Origin: Epiperipatus broadwayi
Taxonomy: Eukaryota > Onychophora > Udeonychophora > Euonychophora > Peripatidae
Direction: 5' to 3'
DNA: 64,000 bases
Assembly: GCA_028023455.1 (NCBI GenBank)
Contig: JAQFVV010000320.1
Location: 620,001-684,000, forward strand
The notes under the pieces: generated by a model
The model's input: the letters and a program-made list of their open reading frames with translations, nothing else
Database searches by the model: none
Told to the model about the DNA's origin: nothing
Made by a program: the position numbers and the translations under genes
Part shown: in pieces, positions 12,110-23,600 of the stretch
How the letters are laid out: each line of letters opens with the position of its first letter
Position numbering within the stretch: the stretch's first letter is position 1

Positions 12110-12745
12110 TGACTTTTTGAAAATGCAAAGAAGTTGATATGTGCCAGAAATTAAAAAAACACAAAAATGATTTTTTTTATTTAGCTGATTTATTTACCAA
12201 ATTTACTTCTCCAAGGAAAAATTATGACTTTTATTGAATGTAAAAAAGTATTTATCTATTTATTGATAAATTAAATTTGTTCAGACAAAATATGATGAAT
12301 AAAAATCAGATTCCTAAGTTTTATCAATCAAAGATGATCTTACAATTAATAACTTGGAAACATAAAATAGTCTTAATACACTCAAATTTGACTTGGAAAC
12401 CCATTTTCAAAATATCAACCTGGAAGTGGATGCATAGATAAAGTTCCTATTTAATTTGAATATAACAAAATTTGGTTGCAAGAAGAGCTATTACAACTAA
12501 AATATGATGCTTAGAGTAAAATAAATTTAAATGAAATGAGAATACCTACAACTGTGGCAAAATAAATTTCTGAGCTGTATCCACATTTATGGAATTAAAT
12601 ATTTTCGCTCCTTATAGCTTTTCCAACTTCATATTTGGTCGAAGCAGGATTCAGTGTTGTGAACAAACTTTTGACCAAGGAGAGAAACTGCTTGGATATA
12701 TAAGAAGGGGAGATCTTTGATTATTTTTGATAAAAACTAAAACCC
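12110..12745 (+). pseudogene. Second hAT transposase, C-terminal half, broken
   Basis: This resumes the hAT transposase interrupted by the RTE. The clearest part, near 12600-12700, reads FPTSYLVEAGFSVVNKLL followed by TKERNCLDI. That is the hAT C-terminal dimerisation block (SYLVEAGFS...LLTKERN) of SCAND3/ZBED-like transposases. Upstream frames contain many stops. Together with 9490-10480 it makes an almost full-length, dead transposase. Confidence 0.75.
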
Positions 12746-12751
12746 AACTGC

Positions 12752-13262
12752 TGTGTGTGTGTGCACATCAAAACAGGAAGAGTAAACTCTTCCAATAGAA
12801 ATGGAATGAGCAGGCAATTATGACTAACCAATAATGAAAGAGTAGAAGTTTTATCTAAGGACAGGGTGTGGACTATAAATACCTGTTAGCTAATTAGCCT
12901 ATGTCTTCTTATGGCATCAACATTTATCTGGAATTTTAGTGGCCTTCCTCCCTGCAGTAATTACCCAGCAGAATCCCTGCTAAAGGTGAAGAAAGGGATG
13001 TAGGTATTAAAGAAGTCATGATCATCTTCATTATCATGTTTATTTATTTTATGGTCAATTTGTAACTAATTAATACTAAGTGTTTTCAATTGTAATAAAA
13101 TGTATCATAATTACATGTACCTGATTACCATATATATATATATAAGTGTATAAATGCTATCAATACCAATTGTGTAATGTTTAACATTATTAAATAAGAA
13201 ATAACTAAATTTGCTAGTTTCTCATTTTTTATTATGCGAAATAATCAATACATTGCGCAACA
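12752..13262 (+). repeat. Probable Gypsy 5' LTR with primer-binding site
   Basis: The segment starts TGTGTGTG and ends GCAACA, fitting TG...CA LTR ends. It has a TATAAATA box near 12873 and an AATAAAATG polyadenylation-like site near 13096. It is followed immediately by TGGTACAATTGGAC (13263), a position and opening (TGG) fitting a tRNA primer-binding site. A gag-like frame follows. No second LTR was found in the window, so the boundaries are inferred. Confidence 0.5.
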
Positions 13263-13379
13263 TGGTACAATTGGACAGTTAACTGGGGTAAAAAACAAGA
13301 ACCAAAGGTATTGAGACACAAAAGCATGGGGCAGAAAGTCAGTAATAGTCATTAAAGAATTGATAGAGACAAGGAATAT

Positions 13380-14430
13380 GGAAACTGCTACGGTATAGGA
13401 GAATTTGATGGTAGCTACCCCTCTGAGTGGCCTGTTTATTCAACTCATATTACTAAATATTTCACAATCAATGTCACTAAAATCATTAACTTTGTGCGTT
13501 TTGGGGGTCCAGAACTAATTAAGGTTACAAATTGATTATGTGAACCCAAGGTCCCTGAAAGTCTATCCTATATTGAAGTTATTAAGCAGCTAAATAGCCA
13601 TTTCAGTCCCAAACCATCAAAACATATAGCCAGGCTTCACTTACATAATAGATACCAAGTGAAGGGAGAAAATTATAGAGCTTTTGATATAGCATTAAGA
13701 GACTTACCATGCATATGGCAATTTATTTAGCTGAGGTCTTATTGTAACAATTACTATATGAGTGATGACAGATTCCATCAGCAGCTGTTGGCCATCTCAG
13801 GTTTAAGTTATATAGAAGCAATTAAAAAAGGAAATTATTTACAAGCTAGTGATCATTAATGCTAAAGAATTTCAGCAGTCAAATGCAGGTAGCTCAAATA
13901 AAATAAAGTCCAAAAAATGAGCAGGGAAGAGAAAAATGAAAACGAATTGAGAATGTTTTAGCTGTGGAAAGGCTGGCCATCTTGCTGATAAGTGCAGCAG
14001 CAGAACACAAAATGTTACAATTGTGAAAAGGTCGGTCACCTAGTGAAAGTCTGTCGGACCAAAAATAAATAAAAAGTAGAGGGATTTTCTGAGAGAAAAA
14101 ATGAGAAACCTGAGCAGCTCACTGAAATCCATAAGGTAGAGACTGATAATAGTAAACAAATTATGTTAATAGTAAAAATATATGGAAAATCAGTTGAAAT
14201 GGAAATAGATAGTGGGGCAGGTATATTAGTTAAATCTCAGAGGGACTGGGTCGTGCTAAGTGCAGAACTAAAAAATAAACTGAAAATACAGATGAAGGGC
14301 AAGTGACGCAAATGGGAACCCGATTGACATAGTTTGAGTGGTCAAAGTAGTGATAACTACAAACACTCATAGAAAAATGCTAAGACTATTCATTGTAAAA
14401 GACAATATAGTACCATTAATAGATAGGGAT
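13380..14430 (+). pseudogene. Gypsy (K02A2.6-like) gag and protease, truncated
   Basis: Gag capsid similarity begins with GIGEFDGSYPSEWPVYS (about 13395) and continues through SYIEVIKQLNSHFSPKPS and HLHNRYQVKGENYRAF. Two CCHC zinc knuckles follow (CFSCGKAGHLADKC near 13953 and CYNCEKVGHLVKVC near 14013), in different frames. The aspartic protease region near 14190-14230 has EIDSGAG, with the catalytic D-S-G. 14338-14430 resembles the protease C-terminus (ending LIDRDG, as in LLGRDWL). The reverse transcriptase is missing; similarity stops at about 14430. Several stops and shifts mark it as dead. Confidence 0.8.
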
Positions 14431-14439
14431 GGTTCGTGC

Positions 14440-14989
14440 CATTGTGAATTAAAATATCAGAAGAGTAGCCTGATCAATCACACAGAAAAAATAAATAACA
14501 TCAAAAGAATCAATTGGTTGGACCAGTGGAAGCCAGAACTTATTAATAGTGGTATTATCACCAACTGGATTTGGAAAGCCACAGAATACCAAATGTTGGT
14601 GGGGTGGATTAATAATTGATACATAGCACAAGCATAAACTATTAAATTAACCAACATCAAGCACAAGGCTCTCATTAAAAGTAATTTCTACTAAACATTT
14701 AATTTTTGTTTATATATATTATTTATTAAATAAATATGCAGTTATTTCTTATTTTTATGTTATTATTATATTATTATTTTTATATTATTAGTTTTAAATT
14801 TTATTTTATATCTCTAAGTATGATTGCTCATATTTGTGTTTATATTGGTTACTTCCTATATTTTATTCCATGGTTATTTCTTAATGTTAATTTTGAATAA
14901 AATTATGTTTGGTAAAAATATTATCAAAATTTTATATTAGGTAGGTGGTAGGCATAATGTGGTAAGCAAAAAAAGATTGAAGATCCCTG
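14440..14989. mobile_element. Unassigned segment ending in a hAT-like terminus
   Basis: Sequence after the Gypsy break does not match the retroelement. The right edge at 14958-14989 reads, on the minus strand, CAGGGATCTTCAATC, like many hAT inverted-repeat ends. I found no matching left end, so this may be a truncated non-autonomous hAT. A 93-residue frame spanning 14338-14619 is a chance join of the protease end with this sequence. Confidence 0.3.
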
Positions 14990-16585
14990 ATTTAAACACA
15001 ATAAATTTTGCAATAAAAGTATAAGCTTTTGAACCTGTACAACCCAACAATGTTTTTGACTTTAAAAGATTTTGTTTAACACCATCATTTTTTCTTTACT
15101 TATACAATATAGTCTTTCTTTTTATGGATTTACTGATAAAGCTTTAAATGCATTCTACAAGATGGTAATTTTCAGATCGATATTACTAAATTACAACCAC
15201 TGCAATTACAACTATCATAAACAGGTGATAGAATAAAATAATCGAAAATTCAATAGTAAAAATAATTTGGTACACTTTTGAGAGTAGCTTCTTTGAGATA
15301 TTTATCATAAATTTTGTACTTGGACAATATGTATATTATTACTGTAGACAGATCTACTAATATATATCTTATAAAAGTTGCAGACATATTTTGTACATAT
15401 TTTATCTCGTAATTCCAGAAAATAAGAATTGAATCAAAAGTAGAATGTATTTCAAATTAGCACGAGTCTTTTAATTACATTGTCCAGAGACGGATTGAGA
15501 TGAGTGCTTGAACAATTCTTAAAAAATTATTCCACGTTGTAATATAAACTCATCATTAAGAAGGGTTTATATATATTTAACATATTTGTGTTGATTATCT
15601 TTCTTTTCTTTTTAGTTCTTGTAGATGACATTTATTTTGTATATCATGTGCTATTTATCATGCAACACAAATTTAAACAATGGCTGTTCATAATTTATTA
15701 ATTATCAGCTGATAATACAAATTCTATTGCTTGCTTTAATTAGCATTAAGATTTATTACCATTTTACAAACCAAGAATTAATATTATAGCTATACTATAT
15801 TTTTATAATTAAAGATTTATTTTAATCTTTTGTACAAAGAGATTTACAAACATATTTGTTTGAATCAAACCAATCATATAATTAACTCAAAGTGGCATAA
15901 CTTAGAAATAATATATTTCACCAATACTTAATTTCTCATTCATGCCATTCATACAATTAAATTAACATAATTTACAATAAGTTTAAAATAAAAGCATAAG
16001 CATTCTAAGTTCTTTTGATTTTATCTAAGCTTGTACATAATTAAAATAACAATATAGTACATTAATATTATAATGAGGGAAATTACATAAAGATTGCTAA
16101 TCCATGCATATAGTTTGTGACTTTAATACTAATTCTAAAGCACTTTATATCTACAGACTAACTAAAACATTTCCAATGACGAAAATGATTAACATCATCT
16201 CATTATAGTATGTAATTCTGAATTCAATGTTCTTTTGGTTTTTTTTATTTTCAAAAGTAGTTTTATTCAGGGAATATATTTGATATTAATACATTAAATA
16301 TTGTTTAGTAGGTAGATACATATTTGGAACCTAGATTAATATAACACTGCTGATGTGTTAGTTCTGCATAACCATGTAAGTCCTGTGCTCTGTATTTCAT
16401 TATCCCCTGTAACTTTGGGAAGTATAGGGATTTGAAAAAGACTCCAGGTTTTTTCGAACAGGAATTTGGATGAAAGGATCTTGTCTTTTACATGAATTTT
16501 CCCTAAAAAAAAAATTTTTTTTTAATGAAAGTATGTGATTATTAAAGCAGAAAAGTACTCAGAATTGGTAAAACAGTAATAGTAT
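14990..16585. other. A+T-rich intergenic, nothing recognised
   Basis: No coding frame, RNA gene or repeat structure was recognised here beyond simple A/T runs. Confidence 0.5.
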
Positions 16586-16593
16586 CCTTAGGT

Positions 16594-17102
16594 TAGAGAT
16601 GTCCAACCTGTGACTCAAGAACCACATGTGGGCCAGAATGATAGTAATGCAGCCCAACACAAAATCATAAACATTATGAGATTCCCTTGTGATTATGTGT
16701 TGCAATGTGATTAAAATAAATATGTATATCCCACTCAAATACAATATCAAATATCCAACTAATTTTGTTTTTCTCTTTTACTTTTATAATTAAAAAATAT
16801 GTAATAAAAAAAACATTAATGATATTTTATTACTTATATGTGTACATTTTCTGTATTAGTGATCATCACAAACTTGGAACCTGCTCACTGAATTTAAGAC
16901 TCTCTGATTGAGTCACTACATAATTAGGATTATTATTTTAAGAACTTATTTGCTTATCCATTGTGGTGGATACCATAAAAATTATGCGCAGAACTTTTTT
17001 TGCTTATCAATTTTCAGAAATATTTGTATACTTAATGTGTGGCCCAAGACAATTTTATTTTTTCTATGGTGCCCAGAGATGCCAAAAAGTTGGATACCCC
17101 TG
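16594..17102. mobile_element. Non-autonomous hAT element (MITE), 509 bp
   Basis: The left end reads TAGAGATGTCCAACCTG. The right end, reversed, reads CAGGGGTATCCAACTTTTTG. These are imperfect inverted termini of hAT type. Flanks are CCTTAGGT (16586-16593) and CCTTGGGA (17103-17110), an 8-bp target duplication with two differences. No transposase frame is present. Confidence 0.7.
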
Positions 17103-17110
17103 CCTTGGGA

Positions 17111-17817
17111 TAATTATTTAGTAGGCACATAGGAACTGTTATTGACATTTGGGAAACTATCAGACCACTACTGAAAATGTCGAGTGATAAATGAAACAAG
17201 TAATCATAGTAATTTTTTTTTGTGGTTCGAAAATGAAAGTAGAAAAAAGCAATATGTGATATGTAAACAAAATTAACTAAAATATATTATGTGTATTTTT
17301 TCTAGAAATGATACTCTTTGACAGACAGCTAAAAAATTTAGAAGTTTAATGAACAAATAAACAATACATATATATGAATTTACTTGTACAAATTAATTTT
17401 TTTTAAAAAAAAAAAAAGTTATGAACACATAAGAAGGAAAAAAAAACAAATTTAGTTGCACAAAAAAGTAATTAAACGAATAAACAATAAGGGGAAAAAT
17501 ACAAAATAAATTGTAAAAAGTAATTTTTAAAAATAAATAAAAAGTTATAGCGGAACTTAAAAACCTATAGGATTAAAAGATAGCAATTTATTTTTCTGAT
17601 TTATCACCATTTTCAATTCAAGCTATATTTGATAGTTTATAAAATTGGTCTCTTTTAGAGCTATTTAACTATGACTACTTAATTCATTTATTACTTGGCA
17701 TTTTCAGTAGTGGGCCAATAGCTCCCCCAAATATTAAAAACTATCCCCAAATGCCTACAAATGATTATTGTCCTTAGTCATTTCCTAACATTTCCTTTTT
17801 TGCTTTGCCTTAATTAA
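17111..17817. other. A+T-rich intergenic, nothing recognised
   Basis: Long A and T runs only. The hairpin MITE follows directly. Confidence 0.5.
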
Positions 17818-17951
17818 TTAATCCGTTTTTTATAACAATTCTTTATTTCTAATACAATACTTATATATCACCCATCTCGAAACTGTTGTTAGATGGGTGA
17901 TATGTAAACATTGTTATTAGAAATAAAGAATTGTGATAAAAAACGGATTAA
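17818..17951. mobile_element. Hairpin MITE, 134 bp
   Basis: A near-perfect inverted repeat: arm 17818-17877 (starting TTAATCCGTTTTTTATAAC) pairs with 17891-17951, leaving a 13-base loop. The ends TTAATCCG/CGGATTAA could include a TA or TTAA target duplication. There is no coding content. Confidence 0.75.
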
Positions 17952-18349
17952 TAATATAGTCTATTACTTAGCAGCTCATAAGAAGTTTGAGCATCATACA
18001 TTACAAAGATAGTCCACAATCCATGGACTATGAGTTTCAAAGCTTATCACTCAATTATTATATCAAACCATGCAGGGCAGTTCAATAATGATACATTTTG
18101 GAACTGAATTTGAATCAAGAGTTTCATTCATCATATGATTATATGTTTGGTCAGGCCTATTTAAGGATTCCATCTGCTACTCACCAATATGAAAAAAAAT
18201 TTAAAAAAATGTTCTAAAATGTATTATGGATTGCACTTTTAAGTAATATAATTATTTGTAATTACTATCTTATTAATTATGACAATGTAGGAAATAGTGG
18301 TGATAATAAAAGTAATATTTCAATATCTTTTTTTAGTTATAAGTGCATG

Positions 18350-18965
18350 AAATGAGTTATTGAATCCTGATCATAGATTGGTGCTGCTAACTAAGAGATT
18401 GTTGTGTTTAAGATTAATTAAATCAATTCCAACATAAGACCTGATATGATTTTCTCACTTGAAAATGCCATTCATAATGGATTTTTTTCAATAATAAGGC
18501 TTTCTACCTTTGTCCTTTATTCCATATGGATAGTGAGATGCAAAAGTCTCATGGAATTACCCCCACCACAAATCATACCATTGTTTTATCAAACGCTCAA
18601 AAAAATCAAGAAACGTGACCAGCTCCTTGCCTCCAGTAAAGTCTTTGCTGACACCTGGTCTTTAATTGCTCTTTCCTTTTCCTGATTATCAATTCCCACC
18701 TACCCAGCATTATAGAATAGTCATTTATAAAAGAAAATATTCATGTTTATATTAAAAATGCTAATACCATTAAACAAGTTCTTAGAATCTCTTCACTATA
18801 CCTAACCACATAAGAGTATAACATTGTGCTCTCATAACATAATCTAGCCAGATGACATATAGAACATTATATAATCATATTATTGTACAATTTATTCATT
18901 TATTTATCCTTTTTTAGTATGTAATCACTATTTATTGTTAATAAAATTTTTATTGAAATGAACTA
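18350..18965 (+). mobile_element. 5'-truncated LINE tail, second copy
   Basis: The 79-residue frame at 18446-18685 ends KKRDQLLASSKVFADTWSL and is related to the frame at 9014-9274. Both end in similar 3' sequence (TTAATAAAATTTTTATTGA here). Weak coding similarity may extend upstream to about 18350. This is a second dead copy of the same LINE family. Confidence 0.55.
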
Positions 18966-18969
18966 TTCT

Positions 18970-20655
18970 TAGCAAAACTCATCTTTCAGAAAAAGGGTGT
19001 AAATTTGAACAGGTAGATGTATATTTTTCTTTTGAAAGGGTAGATAAAGTTAAAAGCAATTATATGATGTTAGATTCTTAGTAAAACCTGATTTGGTATC
19101 CTGTTCTTGGAATTCATATATATATAGTAGTGAAAGGTTATTCTATTAAATATTGACTTATAATAGTATTTGTGTCCATTTATCAATACTGGTGCTGCAA
19201 TGTTTAATTCAGAAAATTCAGAGAGCAAAACCTTTTAAACTGTCCAAAGGAAATGCAGCAACAAACTAGTACTAGCCCTGTAGGAAGAAATTACAGCTGA
19301 TGAAGAAATAAGCTTGCAAGAGGAAAATTTTGAAGAAGTCTCGGAAAAAGAAAGGCGATGGCAATTCAGAAATGGTTTAAGGTATGAATCCCATAGATGT
19401 GACTTATACAAAGTTATGGCAACATGGATGAAGTTCTAAGAATCTGTGAATTAAAGGACTTGGGAATTCAAAGACTCTTATAAATCAATGGAGAAGACTA
19501 GGGTTATTGATTGTGGTACGATCTCAAGATTTCTTTAAACAAATGTATTTACATCATGTAGCGAGCGGGTGATCAGTAACCTGCATTTTTTTTTCCTTAA
19601 TAAAAAAAAACCTTTTTTAATATTATTACATCAATATCAATTAAATATGTATATATTCGAAGATTTTAATGCATGAACAGTACACTATTGACCAAAATGG
19701 CTAAAAGTAATGGCAGTGACTTTATGAATTTCAATGATTAATTATTGAACTTATGCTATATTTGCTACCTATAAAAAAATATAATCAGTTTACTTATAAA
19801 TTAAAACTATTAAAATTATTGAAACTACCTTAGAAATACAAATGCATCAACAATCATATGAACAAACTATTCAAGCTAGAGTGGATTAAATGAGTGATGA
19901 CATGAATAAGAGAATAGGAAGCTCTGAGATAAAAGAGATAAATAAAAGATCTATTCAATATAGAATTATTAATCTGTAATACTGCAACAAAGATAGAAGA
20001 TGTGGATATAATACAAAACATAATTAACATCCATAAAGAGGTAAAGGAGTAGAATAGAATCTCAATAAATTTCTCTTGATACTTCAACATTTAACTGCTA
20101 GGCTTTAATATTAGGAAGATAAGTGCTAAAAAAAAAAACATATAAAATACATAACATGGTTCATTGCTAATGATCTCCGTGCTATAAAAAAAAAAGAATC
20201 CAGTGCTTCTTTATCAAAAAAGTGGACTATATAAATAGGACATTTATAACATGCACTTTATTTAAATGTCGCATTGCTTCCTGTGGCAAAATACGAGCGT
20301 TATCTTCTGACCATCAATATTAAAAGTAAGCTCATAAAAACTGTATTACCATTTCTTGGTTAAATGTTCAAAACATTTACATATATAAATTAATTCACTC
20401 TGGTGCATTTATTATGATTCGCACTTTAATTATATATGTTTTATGAATTGTAAATTTATTTTTGATAATAAAATTATATATTACAGACTTAAATATAGAA
20501 TGTTTTTAAAAACTATAAATGATCTGCAGAATTATAGTATAGTAATAATAATAAACTAATGATTTATTGTATGAAGTTCTAATAAGTTTGAACACTGGAA
20601 GTGCAAAATTGGGTCATGATCCATGAATCTTGAATTCTAAAGTCTGTCACTCTAC
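18970..20655. other. Intergenic, nothing recognised
   Basis: I recognised no gene or mobile element. The 78-residue minus frame around 19854-20090 has no familiar motif. Confidence 0.45.
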
Positions 20656-20659
20656 GACT

Positions 20660-20721
20660 ACACCAAACTATTGTTAAAACAATTGTGGTCATGTGATGTT
20701 TATTGTTTTACACCAAACTAT
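20660..20721. mobile_element. Minimal hammerhead-foldback derivative with perfect 12-bp direct repeats
   Basis: A 38-bp insert (20672-20709) contains AAAACA from one end of the foldback family and GTCATGTGATGTTTATTG from its other end. It is flanked on both sides by ACACCAAACTAT (20660-20671 and 20710-20721). This is a deletion derivative of the family described at 50210-50745, with a clean target duplication. Confidence 0.75.
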
Positions 20722-20762
20722 GCAGGTCTTTTACTGTACTAAAATTTTTGCAAGTTATAAAT

Positions 20763-21283
20763 CAGAGGTGGGCAAAGCCACTAATGAACTGCTAAGACAT
20801 TTTGGATGGACCGTCTGAATTTTTAAAAAAAAGTTAGTAACCAATGCTACATTAAATAGCTATGCATAAAATACATTCTTCGCATACTAACGGGCTGCAG
20901 GCAAAATCATAATCAAGGCAATTGTGTATAGTCGACATTTGATTATGAATGGGTTAAATAACATATGCACCTTTACATTCATTGGAAATGCACGATGATG
21001 GGTATGTTGATTACAAATTTATCGCTATATGTTCACTTTAAAATGCAAAGTTAATATATCGTGAAAAATTAATATTTATCATATTTTTAAAAAGGATATA
21101 AAATCTGAAACGATTACAAAAAAAAGACACAATTTTGATATAGAATGGACAGAAAAGTTCTTCTTAATGATGAATGCAAAATATGTGTAAGATAATTTTG
21201 GTAATATTTCTAAAAATATAAATGGTGGGCCGGGTCATTTGGAGGAAATTACAAGTAGCTCTTGATTTGAAAAATACCCATCA
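20763..21283. mobile_element. Non-autonomous hAT element (MITE), about 521 bp
   Basis: The left end is CAGAGGTGGGCAAAGCC, a classic hAT terminus. The right part (AGTAGCTCTTGATTTGAAAAA then TACCCATCA) is a decayed version of the matching end. Flanks TTATAAAT (20755-20762) and ATATAAAT (21284-21291) form an 8-bp target duplication with one difference. Confidence 0.65.
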
Positions 21284-21689
21284 ATATAAATTACAAAGAT
21301 ACATAAAAGGGTGTTTATTATAACGTTAATAAAAGCTACTCAAAATAAATAGCCTAAAAATAATTAAATATGAAATTAAATCAAATAATAAATGATATGT
21401 TTTATAAATAACGTTTATGGTTAAGTAAGTACAAATTTAATACATTTTTTACTTAAACAAAATGTAATAATAAACATTAATAAAGTAACGTTCTTTTATC
21501 TGGAAATAAATGAATCAGATGTATTAAAATATATGTTCCTGACAGAGATATTTTAAGTGCTGGCTCTGGCTAAGGATTTATCACAAAGCTTGTAGAGGAA
21601 TTGGCAATCCTCATTGTTTATAACTTACAAGTTTAAGAGATAGGGTCATGTGATCTATGACTCTTATTTTGAATATGTGTGCTTATTTT

Positions 21690-22290
21690 GGTTTTCAATT
21701 ATAGAATAACATTTATAGAATAACATTTTAGAAATGTTCACTATACACACATATTAACATATAGGTATATCTTTCTCGTATTTTAATAATGAAGCAATAT
21801 TACTGAATTATGAAATAATGTAAAATAATTTATCCATTATGTATCATTTTCTAAATTTTAATCTTTATTACAATTGCACAATTACTTTTGCTTTCGTATA
21901 AATTCCCCTTTTTTAATAATATACAAGTCACTTCTCTTTTTTTTTTAATTTCATTTATGTTTGTTATATGTGCAACAATATCATATATTTATGAATAAAT
22001 TAATCAGCTATTAAAAAATTTATTTCGGTTTTCAATTATTGAATGACTTTTAGAAATTTGCAACATATTCATGAATATCTTTCTTGTGAATAATGTAGTA
22101 ATTTTTACTAAATTACAAAATAATGTTAAAATAACTTCTTTACGCATCATTTTTTTAATTTTATCTTTACAATAGTTGTGCAATTACTTTTGCTGACGCT
22201 TAAATTTCCCTCGTTTTAATAATTTACAATTCACTTTAATCACTTGTTATTTCTTAATTTAACATATGTGCAATAATAAGAGTATGTATA
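21690..22290. repeat. Diverged tandem duplication, about 336-bp period
   Basis: Blocks starting GGTTTTCAATTAT at about 21692 and about 22028 share a series of matching segments in the same order: AATGTAGTAAT/AATGAAGCAAT, ATGTTAAAATAA, GCACAATTACTTTTGCT/GTGCAATTACTTTTGCT, AAATT(T)CCCC/CC and ATATGTGCAA. It is clearly diverged, therefore old. Confidence 0.65.
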
Positions 22291-22369
22291 TTTTTTAATA
22301 CGTTATCCTTTTTCATTCATATACTCTGTATAAAAAATTAGATTTTTATATACAGTTTTTAATAACTAG

Positions 22370-22644
22370 CTGCAAAAAAATGCTAGATGATAGTGCTATT
22401 CCATTCAAATATCTCTAGAGTAGTTTCCAGTTTATGGTTTTCATCAGTAAGGAGCTTTCGAATTTTTAATCAAGGCATTTGGATCTTTTGAGCCTAGAGC
22501 ATATTTCCTCTAGCAGATACTTTTTACTTTTTGTTATATTATCGAAATTACAGATTAAACTGAAAAACCTATACATTTTTCAATCCAAGACAAATTTACA
22601 TCCATAATTACATAGAGCTGTAACCAATGCAGTTTCTATACATT
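22370..22644 (-). mobile_element. Degenerate copy of the hammerhead-foldback family
   Basis: This contains a diverged version of the family core (TCTCTAGAGTAGTTTCCAG at about 22422, then TTTTCATCAG at about 22442) and of the later arm sequence (TTTTTCAATCCAAG). The hammerhead equivalent keeps CUGAUGA but stem II has lost pairing. Confidence 0.6.
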
Positions 22645-22965
22645 AAAACAGGCAAAACTCACTATACGTATTGCCACTCAATGCAAGCCAGAGTAATCAA
22701 TGGGTGCCAGAAGGCTTGTGCATTAAATCCCCATCTAGTGCTTACTCATCCAATATCCCCAGACTAGTTTCTGGCTTGTGGCCTTCATCAGTGAGGAGCC
22801 TTGGATCTGAAAGCACTGCATCTAGATCTTAGGATCTAATGCAACTCTCCAGCAGCCACCTTTTATCTCTAATTAACTACAAAACTATAAGTCTTAAATT
22901 GAAAACACTATAATATTTTCAATCCAAGCTCATTAGCTTATATAGGTCTGAACTCAGTTCAGTAC
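22645..22965 (-). mobile_element. Hammerhead-foldback family copy
   Basis: The copy starts AAAACAGGCAAAACTC and runs through the family core to CAATCCAAGCTCATTAGC. It is a single arm rather than a palindrome. It carries a well-preserved minus-strand hammerhead at 22750-22804. The adjacent complete copy starts at 23036; the DNA between (22,965-23,035) resembles sequence on the far side of that copy (23,355-23,410). Confidence 0.75.
22750..22804 (-). ncRNA. Hammerhead ribozyme (type I) in foldback copy
   Basis: Read on the minus strand: stem I distal CCAA/UUGG and proximal CCUCA/UGGGG (one G-U pair); core CUGAUGA (22791-22785); stem II GGC/GCC with loop CACAA; core GAAA; tiny stem III ACUAGU; C17; predicted cleavage next to position 22762. 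The 10.1-11.1 pair is an A-A mismatch where most natural hammerheads have a purine-pyrimidine pair, which may reduce activity. Fold was done by hand. Confidence 0.7.
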
Positions 22966-23035
22966 CTATATATTTTGGTGTCTTTGGTTTTTAATAACCA
23001 TATCCACCACTATCCTATTAGGCAGGATTGGTTTT

Positions 23036-23355
23036 AAGCCAATAAACATCACATGATCACTATTTCTTATACTTGCTTATAACTATTATTAAAACATGCA
23101 AAACTCACTATATGTATTGCCACTCAGTGTAAGCCATAGTAATCATTGGATGCCAGAAGGCTTGTGCATAAAATTCCCATTTAGTGCCTATTCATGCAAT
23201 ATTCCCAGACTAGTTTCAGGCTTGTGGCCTTCGTCAGTGAGGAGCCTTGGGTCCAAGACTCCTCACTGACAAAAAATACATAGTGAGTTTTTCATGTTTT
23301 AATAACAGTTGTAAGCAAGCATAAGAAACAGTGATGATGTAATGTTTATTGGCTT
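23036..23355. mobile_element. Hammerhead-foldback copy with both outer inverted ends
   Basis: This copy has the full outer terminus on both sides: AAGCCAATAAACATCAC at the left and, reversed, AAGCCAATAAACATTAC at the right. The inverted ends extend about 80 bp inward through the AAACATGCAAAACTCAC segment. The middle carries one hammerhead-like core (minus strand, 23200-23252). Similar ~60-bp sequence lies on both outer sides (from CTATATATT to AATAACCATAT), which may be a duplicated target or an older repeat. Confidence 0.75.
23200..23252 (-). ncRNA. Hammerhead ribozyme (type I), foldback copy at 23 kb
   Basis: Minus-strand core CUGACGA (23237-23231), stem II AGGC/GCCU with loop CACAA, GAAA, stem III ACUAGU and C17 next to 23208. 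Unlike the sister copies, positions 10.1-11.1 form an A-U pair. Stem I proximal CCUCA/UGGGA has one mismatch at its outer end. Confidence 0.65.
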
Positions 23356-23509
23356 TTCTATATATTATGGTAACCTCAGTTTTTTAATAACCATATGCTA
23401 TATTATTGGTGTTAAACCAATGATATTTCTGTCTGGTAGCTTAATAATGTAGCAAAAAATAAAAAAATGGCTGTTGAGAAAAGTGTATTAGATCCAAATA
23501 GTCCAAATG

Positions 23510-23600
23510 TACTAATTCAAAATTTAAAAACTCCTCACTGATGAAAATCATAAACTAGTTTGAGATATTTGGATGGAATAGCATTGAATAAGGATTTGTT
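23510..23600 (+). mobile_element. Fragment of the hammerhead-foldback family
   Basis: CTCCTCACTGATGAAAATCA (from 23531) followed by a diverged arm sequence with GATATTTGGATGGAATAG matches the family core. The GAAA box is lost, so the ribozyme fold is not retained. Confidence 0.55.

Noticed and set aside
19290-19325. CTGATGAAGAAATAAGC as a hammerhead
   Set aside because: No room for stem II between the two boxes and no stem I pairing.
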